Assembly: GCA_017635395.1 (NCBI GenBank)
Contig: JAGBLN010000027.1
Location: 1-32,406, forward strand
Source: Lachnospiraceae bacterium
GTDB lineage: Bacteria > Bacillota > Clostridia > Lachnospirales > Lachnospiraceae
Reading direction: 5' to 3'
DNA: 32,406 nt
Shown here one piece after another: positions 25,198 through 32,406 of this stretch (positions within the stretch are counted from its first letter, which is position 1; every line of letters begins with the position of its first letter). A program made the translations under genes and the position numbers. The notes beneath the pieces are model-generated. The model was not told where the DNA came from, searched no databases, and was given only the letters and a program-made list of their open reading frames with translations.

Positions 25198-25212
25198 AGT
25201 GCGACCTCAGAT

Positions 25213-25518
25213 TCAGGCTTTGATAGAATCGATCTTAACCTGCGTAAATGCCTGTCTATGACCGTTCTTCTTGTGATAACCTGTCTTGGGCTTATACTTG
25301 TAAACAACTACCTTCTTGTCTCTGCCCTGAGAAACAACTGTAGCGCTTACCTTAGCACCAGACACATCACTGCCAACCTTTAAAGTACCATCGGATACTG
25401 CAAGTACATTATCAAAAGTAACGGTCTCACCTGCCTCAGCTGACAGCTTCTCAACCTTTATTACATCACCTTCGGAAACTTTGTACTGCTTTCCGCCTGT
25501 TGCAATAATTGCGTACAT
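25213..25518 (-). CDS. rplU: 50S ribosomal protein L21
   Basis: The 101-residue protein starts [18 protein letters not shown], the L21 signature, and ends in [27 protein letters not shown], the rRNA-binding tail. GGAGG precedes the ATG. It is first in the rplU-prp-rpmA operon, behind a strong promoter and a leader. Confidence 0.98.
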   Translation of the reverse strand: MYAIIATGGKQYKVSEGDVIKVEKLSAEAGETVTFDNVLAVSDGTLKVGSDVSGAKVSATVVSQGRDKKVVVYKYKPKTGYHKKNGHRQAFTQVKIDSIKA

Positions 25519-25602
25519 AGGACTACCTCCTTCTTCCAGTCTCGCTGACTATGGTGTCCTGCCTGTAAAAGGCAAAATCTTCTACCTCGCCATGCGGCAT
25601 AC
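25519..25602 (-). promoter_or_regulatory. Probable L21 leader (ribosomal protein autoregulatory 5' UTR)
   Basis: The roughly 85-nt leader between the predicted start of transcription and rplU can form a TGCC-TTTTACA-GGCA hairpin (plus strand 25557-25574) and a GCC-GCAT-GGC hairpin near 25590-25598. An L21 leader is known ahead of rplU in Firmicutes, by which the product is thought to limit its own synthesis. I assign it by position and hairpins only, not by a covariance model. Confidence 0.55.
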
Positions 25603-25608
25603 CGTAAA

Positions 25609-25637
25609 ATAATATCATTAGAGAGTTTTTATGTCAA
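25609..25637 (-). promoter_or_regulatory. Strong predicted promoter of the rplU operon with A/T upstream tract
   Basis: On the minus strand TTGACA (25637-25632), a 17-nt spacer and TATTAT (25614-25609). Upstream of the -35, plus-strand positions 25640-25680 are almost pure A/T and contain a repeated ATATATTATAAA-like word, resembling an UP element. Confidence 0.8.
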
Positions 25638-25690
25638 GCAAAATATATATTATAAACATATATTATAAATATATATATGATTTACTAAAG

Positions 25691-26494
25691 TTATTCCGCT
25701 TTCGCCAGCATTTCGTCTTCAATTTTTTTTACAAGCTCAAAAGGATAACCGCAAAAATCCACAATCTCATCCACGCTCTTGCCACGATGGAGCATGTCCC
25801 TTATACGCTCATTATCGCGAATATCACCGCCTTCTTCCCTGGCATCCTGTATAATCACCCATTCCTTCATATACTGAGTCCTCCATATTGCGTTTTTTCG
25901 TCCCTTATTTACTGCGCATTCTATTCTTTTGGTCAAATCATTATCTGTTTTTCCAGACAGTACATAATCGTAGAGTTTTCTAAGATTATCCGATATGTCC
26001 GCGCCTGTATATGTACAGTTATAAAATATCTTTGTGGTACCATCCTGAAGATATAAGCCTGATTTTTCTACACAAGACTCCCTGAATGTATATTGCGATA
26101 GTCCGTCACCTATAGGATCAAATGTACAGATGAAAAGCACAGTACTATTTGGCAATAATTTGTATGAATTCCCTTTGTCCATAAAGTCTACATCCATGGA
26201 GCTTTGGTAAAACCGGCTTCTTTTAGGCAGCTGAAGAGACTCTATGTTTTTTTTGTTGAGATTCTGCATCTCCGCATCATATATATTGCCGGTGGCATCT
26301 ACATTATATACATCCAGCCTTATTGGTTTTCCATCTGCAGTATACTTAAATTCACTCTGGGTCTGCAACTCATTCAAATTACCAGCATCTTCCTGTAGCA
26401 GACAGCTTAACACATCTCGGCATAGATCCTTGTCTTCCATGACCTTACCAAACATAAAGTCATCCCTGAAGGATAGTTCTTCATAATTCTTCAT
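25691..26494 (-). CDS. Rpn family PD-(D/E)XK nuclease (putative transposase-like protein)
   Basis: This belongs to the Rpn/PDDEXK_2 group, named for recombination-promoting nucleases and often annotated as putative transposases. The 267 residues begin with the family opening ELSFRDDFMFGKVMEDKDLCRDVLSCLL. The nuclease core has Asp61 (IRLDVYNVD) and Glu75-x-Gln77 (YDAEMQ), and the typical SMDVDFMDKGNSYKLLPNSTVLFICTFDPIGDG follows. A C-terminal segment (GKSVDEIVDFCGYPFELVKKIEDEM) resembles a helix-turn-helix. GGAGG precedes the ATG. No inverted repeats flank it. It lies between the rplU operon and the aminopeptidase gene as an accessory insertion in an otherwise core stretch. Confidence 0.85.
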   Translation of the reverse strand: MKNYEELSFRDDFMFGKVMEDKDLCRDVLSCLLQEDAGNLNELQTQSEFKYTADGKPIRLDVYNVDATGNIYDAEMQNLNKKNIESLQLPKRSRFYQSSMDVDFMDKGNSYKLLPNSTVLFICTFDPIGDGLSQYTFRESCVEKSGLYLQDGTTKIFYNCTYTGADISDNLRKLYDYVLSGKTDNDLTKRIECAVNKGRKNAIWRTQYMKEWVIIQDAREEGGDIRDNERIRDMLHRGKSVDEIVDFCGYPFELVKKIEDEMLAKAE

Positions 26495-26955
26495 TTCTTT
26501 TTACCTCCATATTTTCTGTTGTTCAAGCAGGAAATACAGTCCGTAAAAAGCTTTACGTTTTCCGTTCCTGCCTATAAAAAAAGTGATTTATAAGCAAGAA
26601 TTTCTGAATCGTAAGATTTGATTTTAGACGAATTAATACATATCTGACTTATGAAAAACTGCTTACCTTGTTATTTTAACAGTATTTTTTGTCATATGTA
26701 AAGTAGATATTTGTAAATAGAAGAAGAGTGCACTTGTGCAGGAACTTATTGCAGCAGGAAACAAATTGGCAGCTATAACACATAACGTCGCCATCATAAA
26801 AGCATCAGATACTTTTTTGATAACGTACGCTTGTGCAACATATTGCACTATTACATTTAATAATTCTGGTCTTGTAATACGGCTTACTTTCATCAGGCTT
26901 GATGGATAAAGCTGCCGATTCAAAAAAGATAATTCCAATACATTGATAATATATA

Positions 26956-28797
26956 TCAGATCTCTCTCGTAGCATCCTTAAGCCAGGCGATGTCATCCCC
27001 CTCCATAAACGGCATCAGCTTCTTCCTGACAGCCTTATGGTAAGCATTGAGCAAAGCCTTGTCCCTAGGCTCCATCTCATCCGGAAGTATGCCGTCTAAA
27101 TCAATGGGCACATATGTAAGCGGTTCAAAAGTAAGGAATCTGCCGTCATCATTCTCCGCAACTTCCTTGCAAAGAAGAATGTTCTCTATCCTTATGCCGT
27201 GGCTGCCGGCAACATATACTCCGGGCTCGTCAGAAACAATCATCCCTGGCTTAATAGGCTCTTCCTTGCCTTCTCCCGGACGCCAGCGTATGGAATGAGG
27301 CCCCTCGTGGACATTCAGCATATAGCCTACGCCATGCCCTGTGCCGCACTTGTAATCCATGCACAGTTCCCAGACTGGTTCCCTGGCCATAATATCCAAG
27401 TTCCTGCCGGCACATCCTTCCAAGAATATGGCATTCTGCAGCCTAAGCATACCAATGACAACTCTGGTAAACTGTCTCTTTATCTCGTTCGAAACCTTGC
27501 CCAAAACCAGCGTTCTGGTCACATCCGTAGTGCCGCCGTCATACTGTCCGCCCGAGTCAACAAGATACAGGCCGTTTGCTTCTATTTTGGCATGGTCAGT
27601 CTCTGTTGCTTCATAATGCATCATGGCAGCATTTGGTCCGAAAGCGCTGATTGTCGGGAAAGAAAGGTCATTAAAGCCTTCTATCTGCGAGCGCATATTG
27701 TCAAGCATCATGGCAGCATCATATTCATTTAAGTCCCCTGATTTCGCATTTTTCTTTATATAATGCAGGAAGATAGTTAGTACGGCACTGTCAAGGACAT
27801 ATATATCCTTCATATTTGCAATCTCGCGTTCGTTCTTTATGGCTTTCATAAGCCCTGTGGGATTGCTACGCTCGACGATCTTTCCCTTCTTCCGTATCAG
27901 CTGATATGCACGGTAATTGATTTTTTCGGGATCAACTGTAACAGGCGTTGTTACAGGACCTTTCTCAAGGTCTGCGTAAAAATTATCATAATTCCGGACA
28001 TTTACATTCAGGCTGCCGAAATAATCCTTTACCATCGGAGAAACCGGTTCCTTTAAGTATATGCTGACATTCCGGCCGTTTATCACCGTGTACGCATATG
28101 CAACCGGATTGCATTCAATGTCACAGCCCCTTATGTTAAATAGCCACATCTGGTCATCAAGCGATGTGATGACATGAGAATTGGCACCTGCCTCACGGAT
28201 TTTCGATGAAAGAGCGCTAAGCTTAAATGCCGCATTCTTGCCTGTTAGTTTATCCGGAAGTATCGTGATCTCTCCTGCGCTGTCAGCAGGCCTGTCCGTC
28301 CATAACCATGCTGACGGGTCTTCCTCTGTCAGGAATATGGCGCGTTTTTTCTTAAGTATCTCTGCAATTTTGATACCGTCGGCAGCCTTTAACAGCCTGC
28401 CATCCGTCACAAGGCGTTCACCGGCACCTACGCGGCTTTTTATATATTCCGTGAGCTTTGGCGTATCATCATCGCCCATCTTCATCATTTTTATGCCGGT
28501 TCCAGCAAGTTCTTTCTCCGCCTGCACAAAGTACCTACCGTCAGTCCAGAGCAAAGCATCTGACAGGCCTACCAGCAGGTCACCGTTAGAACCTGTAAAG
28601 CCTGAAAAAAAGCGTCTGCTTTCATAACAGGCATTAATATACTCAGAACCATGCGGGTCGGAAGTCACAAAAAGGCACCCGTTAACCTGCTTTTCCTCCA
28701 TTACTTTCCGCAATGCAGCAAGTCTTTCCTGAATGACTGTATTTTCCACAGCCTTTTCTTTTCCGTCGGAATTTTGTTTGTTATCGATACCGATCAT
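26956..28797 (-). CDS. Xaa-Pro aminopeptidase (M24 family, APP1-type)
   Basis: This is a cytoplasmic metallopeptidase that removes an N-terminal residue preceding proline. It has 613 residues with two creatinase-like N-terminal domains and a C-terminal M24 pita-bread domain, as in the long APP1 type. The metal ligands are visible as Asp414 (LVDSGGQY), Asp425 (GGTTDVTRT), His488 (GTGHGVGYMLNVHEGP), Glu524 (SDEPGVY) and Glu538 (RIENI). The opening block is IQERLAALRKVMEEKQVNGCLF, and the first 20 residues are polar. GGAGG precedes the ATG. The 461-bp gap between this gene and the Rpn gene (26495-26955) is AT-rich with only short frames, none convincing. Confidence 0.95.
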   Translation of the reverse strand: MIGIDNKQNSDGKEKAVENTVIQERLAALRKVMEEKQVNGCLFVTSDPHGSEYINACYESRRFFSGFTGSNGDLLVGLSDALLWTDGRYFVQAEKELAGTGIKMMKMGDDDTPKLTEYIKSRVGAGERLVTDGRLLKAADGIKIAEILKKKRAIFLTEEDPSAWLWTDRPADSAGEITILPDKLTGKNAAFKLSALSSKIREAGANSHVITSLDDQMWLFNIRGCDIECNPVAYAYTVINGRNVSIYLKEPVSPMVKDYFGSLNVNVRNYDNFYADLEKGPVTTPVTVDPEKINYRAYQLIRKKGKIVERSNPTGLMKAIKNEREIANMKDIYVLDSAVLTIFLHYIKKNAKSGDLNEYDAAMMLDNMRSQIEGFNDLSFPTISAFGPNAAMMHYEATETDHAKIEANGLYLVDSGGQYDGGTTDVTRTLVLGKVSNEIKRQFTRVVIGMLRLQNAIFLEGCAGRNLDIMAREPVWELCMDYKCGTGHGVGYMLNVHEGPHSIRWRPGEGKEEPIKPGMIVSDEPGVYVAGSHGIRIENILLCKEVAENDDGRFLTFEPLTYVPIDLDGILPDEMEPRDKALLNAYHKAVRKKLMPFMEGDDIAWLKDATREI

Positions 28798-28857
28798 TTT
28801 AATCCTCCGTATTATATGTCGGTTTATAAAACATCATGATTTAAACGCTTTTCAGCA

Positions 28858-29742
28858 CTAATTTCCTCTGTAAATATGAGTCTGGTTCTTGCCCGTCTGT
28901 TTGATGTAATACATTGCCATATCAAGCTTGCGGCTTAAGGTATCATAGTCCGTTCCGTGCTGCGGTGCCAGGGCTATGGCAATTGATGCAGTAAGCCTTG
29001 TATCTGATGATGACGCAATGTTCGCTTCCTGCATGGACACTTCCCTTATGTCGGTGCAGAGTCCCATCATTTCTATCTCGTTTAGGTTATATGGTATGAA
29101 AATAAGAAATCGGTCTTTTCCAAGGCGGCCTAGTATTGAGCCATTAGGAACTATCTTTTTTAAGCTGTCACAGAACCTGATGATGACACCGTCTGCATTG
29201 CTGCTATGTCCTGTAGCCATAGCCAGCCTGAAGTCGTCAAAATCCACCTGCATAAAAGTAGCGCCGTTATCTGCAATATGTTTTAGCTGAGAATTGATCT
29301 CGTTTTCAAGATAATCCGGTTTCCAGAGATCTGTCAAAAGATCCTTCTGTGCAGAGCTCAAGATATTCTTGCGCATATCCTCCATCTGAAGGACTTTTTC
29401 AATCCTTCCCAGCATGGCTTCAGCTTCAAAGGGCTTGGTGATATAGTCCACGGCACCCATCTTCATGCCGCGGATCTCGCTTTCACGTTCACCATCTGCG
29501 GTCAGAAAGATTATGGGGATATTGGCAGCCTTAGGATTAAGTTTGATCTGCTCCATGGTTTCATAGCCGTCCATATCCGGCATCATGATATCAAGCAGTA
29601 TCAGATCCGGGCGGTTCTTTTTAAGAAAATTCAGCGCCTGCTTGCCTGACTTTGCCATGGAAAGATGATAAAAAGGCTGCAGGACTTCGGCAGCGCTTTT
29701 CAGATTTGTGGTCACATCATCGACCATCAGGATATGTTTCAT
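28858..29742 (-). CDS. Response regulator with REC and degenerate GGDEF domain
   Basis: This 294-residue protein has a REC domain (1-120) with Asp8-Asp9, phosphoacceptor Asp51 (LLDIMMP) and Lys103. The C-terminal half (about 130-292) has the GGDEF fold (DLLTDLW, FMQVDFDDFRLAMATGH, YYIKQTGKNQTHIY), but the active-site signature reads GKDRF (208-212). It probably cannot make cyclic-di-GMP and may instead act as a receiver-driven binding protein. It resembles the GGDEF protein at 7098-9191 in organisation. The ribosome binding site is only moderate (GGGG). The gene lies upstream of the aminopeptidase gene and downstream of the structured element after thrC. Confidence 0.9.
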   Translation of the reverse strand: MKHILMVDDVTTNLKSAAEVLQPFYHLSMAKSGKQALNFLKKNRPDLILLDIMMPDMDGYETMEQIKLNPKAANIPIIFLTADGERESEIRGMKMGAVDYITKPFEAEAMLGRIEKVLQMEDMRKNILSSAQKDLLTDLWKPDYLENEINSQLKHIADNGATFMQVDFDDFRLAMATGHSSNADGVIIRFCDSLKKIVPNGSILGRLGKDRFLIFIPYNLNEIEMMGLCTDIREVSMQEANIASSSDTRLTASIAIALAPQHGTDYDTLSRKLDMAMYYIKQTGKNQTHIYRGN

Positions 29743-29827
29743 AAGTAACCCCGTTTAAATAATCCATCAACACCGTTATCTTTAGTATATGCTTGTATGG
29801 CTTAGTAGCCCTAATTATATTAGTGTA

Positions 29828-30044
29828 TTTGTCGGTTGCGAATGCCGCCTCGCATTTGCTTCCGAACAGTCCGATGCGGCCGAGGGAAAATCCGACGCTT
29901 ACAGCCCGTTATCATGCGACGCAGGGCTGCGAGACGGCGCTTTTTCGGCTCGCATGCGGCGGATGATTAAGGGCTGTTAGCGGCTAGTTTCCCGCGGTAA
30001 AGCATCGGTTCGGAAGCAAAGTGAGGGGCGTTCGCCCGCACAAA
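29828..30044. repeat. 217-nt nested long hairpin between thrC and a regulator gene
   Basis: The 29743-30079 gap contains a nearly full-length imperfect palindrome. Paired arms, outside to inside: 29828-29832/30040-30044, 29833-29835/30036-30038, 29838-29842/30031-30035, 29844-29846/30027-30029, and 29848-29851/30023-30026. Then come 29855-29867/30008-30020 (TTTGCTTCCGAAC, 13 bp perfect), 29872-29877/30002-30007, 29880-29889/29988-29997 (one mismatch) and 29896-29907/29971-29982 (one mismatch). The innermost arms are 29911-29915/29963-29967 and 29928-29933/29949-29954. All arms are nested in order. It is GC-rich compared with other gaps and encodes no convincing protein. It could be a structured RNA, a miniature inverted-repeat element or a folding unit at the end of thrC. 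Confidence 0.8.
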
Positions 30045-30079
30045 CATTTGGTAACAATAATCGCTATACGTAAATACGA

Positions 30080-31609
30080 TCAAACGCATAGGAACTCCTT
30101 CACCTGTGCAGGCATATCTTCCTTGTCGCAGACAATGTCGTGAAGAACGGCTGCGGAACGGATATCCTCGATAGCCTGAGGAATATTTGTGTTGGAAATC
30201 TCGCAGAGCTTGTCAATAAGCTTGAAATCGTCCTCGTTTGCGTTTGCGGAATCTATGGCTGTCATTACTGTCTTTGCAAACTTATAGGGGCTTGCTGTGG
30301 ATGCGATAACAGTTACGGTATCGTCACCGCTTGTTGCCTTATATTCATCATATACTGCACCAGCAACAGCAGTGTGAGTATCGATCACATAGCCTGTCTC
30401 GTCATACAGTGATTTTATCTTATCTGCTGTCTTCTTTTCATCCGCATAACCGCTTTCGAAACCTTCAAGCGCAGCTTTCATGCTGTCATCAATGGTATAT
30501 GCGCCCTTTGATGAAAGATCAGCCATAAGCGCTGCATTCTTCTTTGTATCTGCGCCTGCGACGAAATAAATAAGTCTCTCAAGGTTGCTGGAAATAAGAA
30601 TATCCATGGAAGGTGAACCGGTGAGCATGAACTTTCTTTCGTTTGTGAAAGCCTTGCTGGATTCCTCCATTTCGTGGTTCTTATCATATGTGCCGGTGCT
30701 GAAGAAATCATAAAGCACACGGTTGGTATTTGAAGCACAGATAAGCTTGTTTACAGGCACTCCCAAGTTCTTTGCATAATATGCAGCCAGGATATTACCG
30801 AAGTTTCCTGTAGGAACCGTGAAATTAATCTTGTCGCCTTTGGAAAGCTTGCCGTTCTTTAAAAGCTGAACATATGCATATACATAATAAACTACCTGGG
30901 GAACCAGACGTCCGATGTTGATTGAATTTGCTGATGAGAATACAAATCCTTTAGCCTTAAGCTCTTCAGCAAGCTTCTCATCGCCGAACATATTCTTTAC
31001 GCCGGTCTGGGCATCGTCAAAGTTACCGGTTATACCGATAACCCTTACATTCTGTCCCTTCTGGGTTACCATCTGCTTTTCCTGCACAGGTGAAACGCCG
31101 TTCTTAGGGTAAAATACCACAATACGGGTACCGGGCACATCAGCAAAACCTGCAAGGGCGGCCTTGCCAGTATCACCGCTTGTAGCCGTCAGGATGACTA
31201 TTTCTTCCTTAAGGTCATTCTTCTTGGCCGCAGTAGTCATAAGGTATGGCAGTATGGAAAGAGCCATATCCTTGAATGCAATGGTTGCACCATGGAAAAG
31301 CTCAAGGTAATATGCTCCGCCTGCAGATACAAGGGGCGCAATCTCCTCTGTGTCGAATTTGGAATCATAGGCATGCTCTATGCAGTACTTGAGTTCTGCC
31401 TCTGTGTAGTCAGTAAGGAAAAGCTTCATTACCTCATAGGCGGTCTGCTTATAATCCATCTTCTTAAGCTCATCAAAGCTTACATCAAGCTTCGGAAGTT
31501 CTTCCGGCACAAAGAGTCCGCCGTCATCCGCAAGCCCCTTTAAAACTGCCTGGGATGCAGTAAGCATTTTTTCATTATCCCTGGTACTGTGGTATAAAAT
31601 GTTTTTCAT
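30080..31609 (-). CDS. thrC: Threonine synthase
   Basis: ThrC converts O-phosphohomoserine to threonine with PLP, the last step of threonine synthesis. The 509 residues match the longer (E. coli/yeast-type) threonine synthase. The PLP lysine is Lys113 (FHGATIAFKDMALS). The phosphate-cradle block TATSGDTGKAALAGF follows. GAGG precedes the ATG. The leuS gene ends 21 bp upstream on the same strand, so the two may be co-transcribed. A structured element lies just after the stop. Confidence 0.96.
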   Translation of the reverse strand: MKNILYHSTRDNEKMLTASQAVLKGLADDGGLFVPEELPKLDVSFDELKKMDYKQTAYEVMKLFLTDYTEAELKYCIEHAYDSKFDTEEIAPLVSAGGAYYLELFHGATIAFKDMALSILPYLMTTAAKKNDLKEEIVILTATSGDTGKAALAGFADVPGTRIVVFYPKNGVSPVQEKQMVTQKGQNVRVIGITGNFDDAQTGVKNMFGDEKLAEELKAKGFVFSSANSINIGRLVPQVVYYVYAYVQLLKNGKLSKGDKINFTVPTGNFGNILAAYYAKNLGVPVNKLICASNTNRVLYDFFSTGTYDKNHEMEESSKAFTNERKFMLTGSPSMDILISSNLERLIYFVAGADTKKNAALMADLSSKGAYTIDDSMKAALEGFESGYADEKKTADKIKSLYDETGYVIDTHTAVAGAVYDEYKATSGDDTVTVIASTASPYKFAKTVMTAIDSANANEDDFKLIDKLCEISNTNIPQAIEDIRSAAVLHDIVCDKEDMPAQVKEFLCV

Positions 31610-31630
31610 AGTTTTTCCTCTGTATTATTC

Positions 31631-32406
31631 TTATTTCGCAACGATATTAACTATCTTATTAGGTACATAGATTTCCTTCACAATGGTCTTGCCCTCTATG
31701 GCAGCAGCCACATTTGAAAGCTCCTTAGCCTTGGCAATAGCTACATCCTTATCGGAATCTACAGGGATTGTTATTGTACCTTTGAGCTTGCCGCAGATCT
31801 GTACTGCAATCTCAATCTCTGCATCTACGCACTTGCTCTCGTCATACTCAGGCCATGCGGACAGTGAAAGCAGTCCCTCGCCGCCTAAGCTCTCCCAGAT
31901 TTCCTCGCAGATATGAGGTGCTACAGGGCACATAAGCTTTATAAAAATCACAAGCTCATCCTTTGTAATGCTGCCCTTTGCATAGATCTCATTTAAAAGC
32001 TCCATAAGCGCAGCAATCGCGGTATTGAACTTCATCTCCTCGATGTCATTCGATACCTTCTTGATGGTCTTGTGGAATGCAGACTCAAGGTCGCTGCTCA
32101 TTCCCTCACCCTGAATCATATCCGTAAGAGCTGCTATCCTGTCTATGAAACGCTTGCATCCGCGAACGGAAGAATCATTCCAGGGAGCTGCATCGCCGTA
32201 GTTACCCATGAAGAGAATGTACGTCCTCAGCACATCTGCTCCATACTGCTCTACAACATCCAGAGGATCTACAACATTGCCTCTTGATTTACTCATCTTC
32301 TCGCCGTCAGCCCCAAGGATCATACCCTGGGCTGTACGCTTTGCATAGGGCTCATCAACCGGCACGCATCCGCAGTCATAAAGGAATCTGTGCCAGAATC
32401 TTGAAT
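31631..32406 (-). CDS. leuS: Leucyl-tRNA synthetase, C-terminal part
   Basis: The minus-strand frame is open to the window edge and continues above the GTG at 32365 (SRFWHRFLYDCGCVPVDEPYAKRTAQGMILG), so the gene is partial at its 5' end. The class I signature KMSKS appears in GADGEKMSKSRGNVVDPLDVV. The anticodon-binding domain follows, with the C-terminal domain ending KTIVKEIYVPNKIVNIVAK. It charges tRNA-Leu. About 258 residues of the usual 800 or so are present. Confidence 0.96.
   Translation of the reverse strand, partial: SRFWHRFLYDCGCVPVDEPYAKRTAQGMILGADGEKMSKSRGNVVDPLDVVEQYGADVLRTYILFMGNYGDAAPWNDSSVRGCKRFIDRIAALTDMIQGEGMSSDLESAFHKTIKKVSNDIEEMKFNTAIAALMELLNEIYAKGSITKDELVIFIKLMCPVAPHICEEIWESLGGEGLLSLSAWPEYDESKCVDAEIEIAVQICGKLKGTITIPVDSDKDVAIAKAKELSNVAAAIEGKTIVKEIYVPNKIVNIVAK

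Noticed and set aside
26663-26938. A 91-residue minus-strand frame, and an overlapping plus-strand frame reading VQELIAAGNKLAAITHN, in the gap before the aminopeptidase gene
   Set aside because: Neither has a ribosome binding site or a family I recognise. They may be a relic of a lost gene, but I cannot support a call.
29789-29980. A 63-residue plus-strand frame inside the nested hairpin
   Set aside because: It has no ribosome binding site and is explained by the GC-rich palindrome.

Overview
This 32.4 kb window is chromosomal DNA from a low-to-mid GC Firmicute, most likely a member of the Lachnospiraceae (Clostridia). The supporting signs are strong AGGAGG-type ribosome binding sites, the rplU-prp-rpmA-obgE order, an L27 with the N-terminal extension cut by Prp, SepF as the division protein, a LexA gene divergent from a LysM/YneA-like gene, and clostridial-type protein sequences. 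The genus is not determined. No tRNA, rRNA, CRISPR array, prophage or intact insertion sequence was seen.

Positions 1-7000 (+ strand) hold a cell-envelope and division cluster. It contains the end of a class B penicillin-binding protein, RodA, a methylglyoxal synthase homologue with altered active-site residues, a lipoprotein-type D,D-carboxypeptidase, a small P-loop protein, a HlyD-like membrane protein, YggS and SepF. SepF has its own promoter, preceded by an iteron-like array of TTTACATAA repeats.

Positions 7000-11000 (+) hold a REC-GGDEF regulator followed by aroB and lspA, whose reading frames overlap. Positions 11200-13750 (-) hold an RluD-type pseudouridine synthase and an AI-2E family permease. 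Positions 13857-16300 hold a XerC/D-like tyrosine recombinase and a divergent SOS module, a LysM membrane protein and lexA, separated by up to six LexA-box-like sites and two promoters.

Positions 16300-20500 (-) hold a decayed receiver-domain pseudogene and a 1237-residue sensor protein with 7TM, PAS, HisKA, HATPase, REC, REC, HD-GYP and Hpt domains. Positions 20550-25640 (-) hold the ribosome-assembly and NAD block rplU-prp-rpmA-obgE-yhbY-nadD-yqeK-rsfS, with a promoter and probable L21 leader. Downstream come an Rpn-family nuclease gene, an M24 aminopeptidase, a second REC-GGDEF-like regulator with a degenerate active-site motif, thrC and the 3' part of leuS (all -).

Two themes stand out. 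First, three nucleotide-signalling proteins (REC-GGDEF, REC-degenerate GGDEF and a hybrid kinase with HD-GYP) lie within 23 kb and suggest a local cyclic-di-GMP network. Second, several intergenic regions are strongly structured: the LexA-site array, the TTTACATAA array, and a 217-nt nearly full-length nested hairpin at 29828-30044. The last is the best candidate here for an undescribed element.
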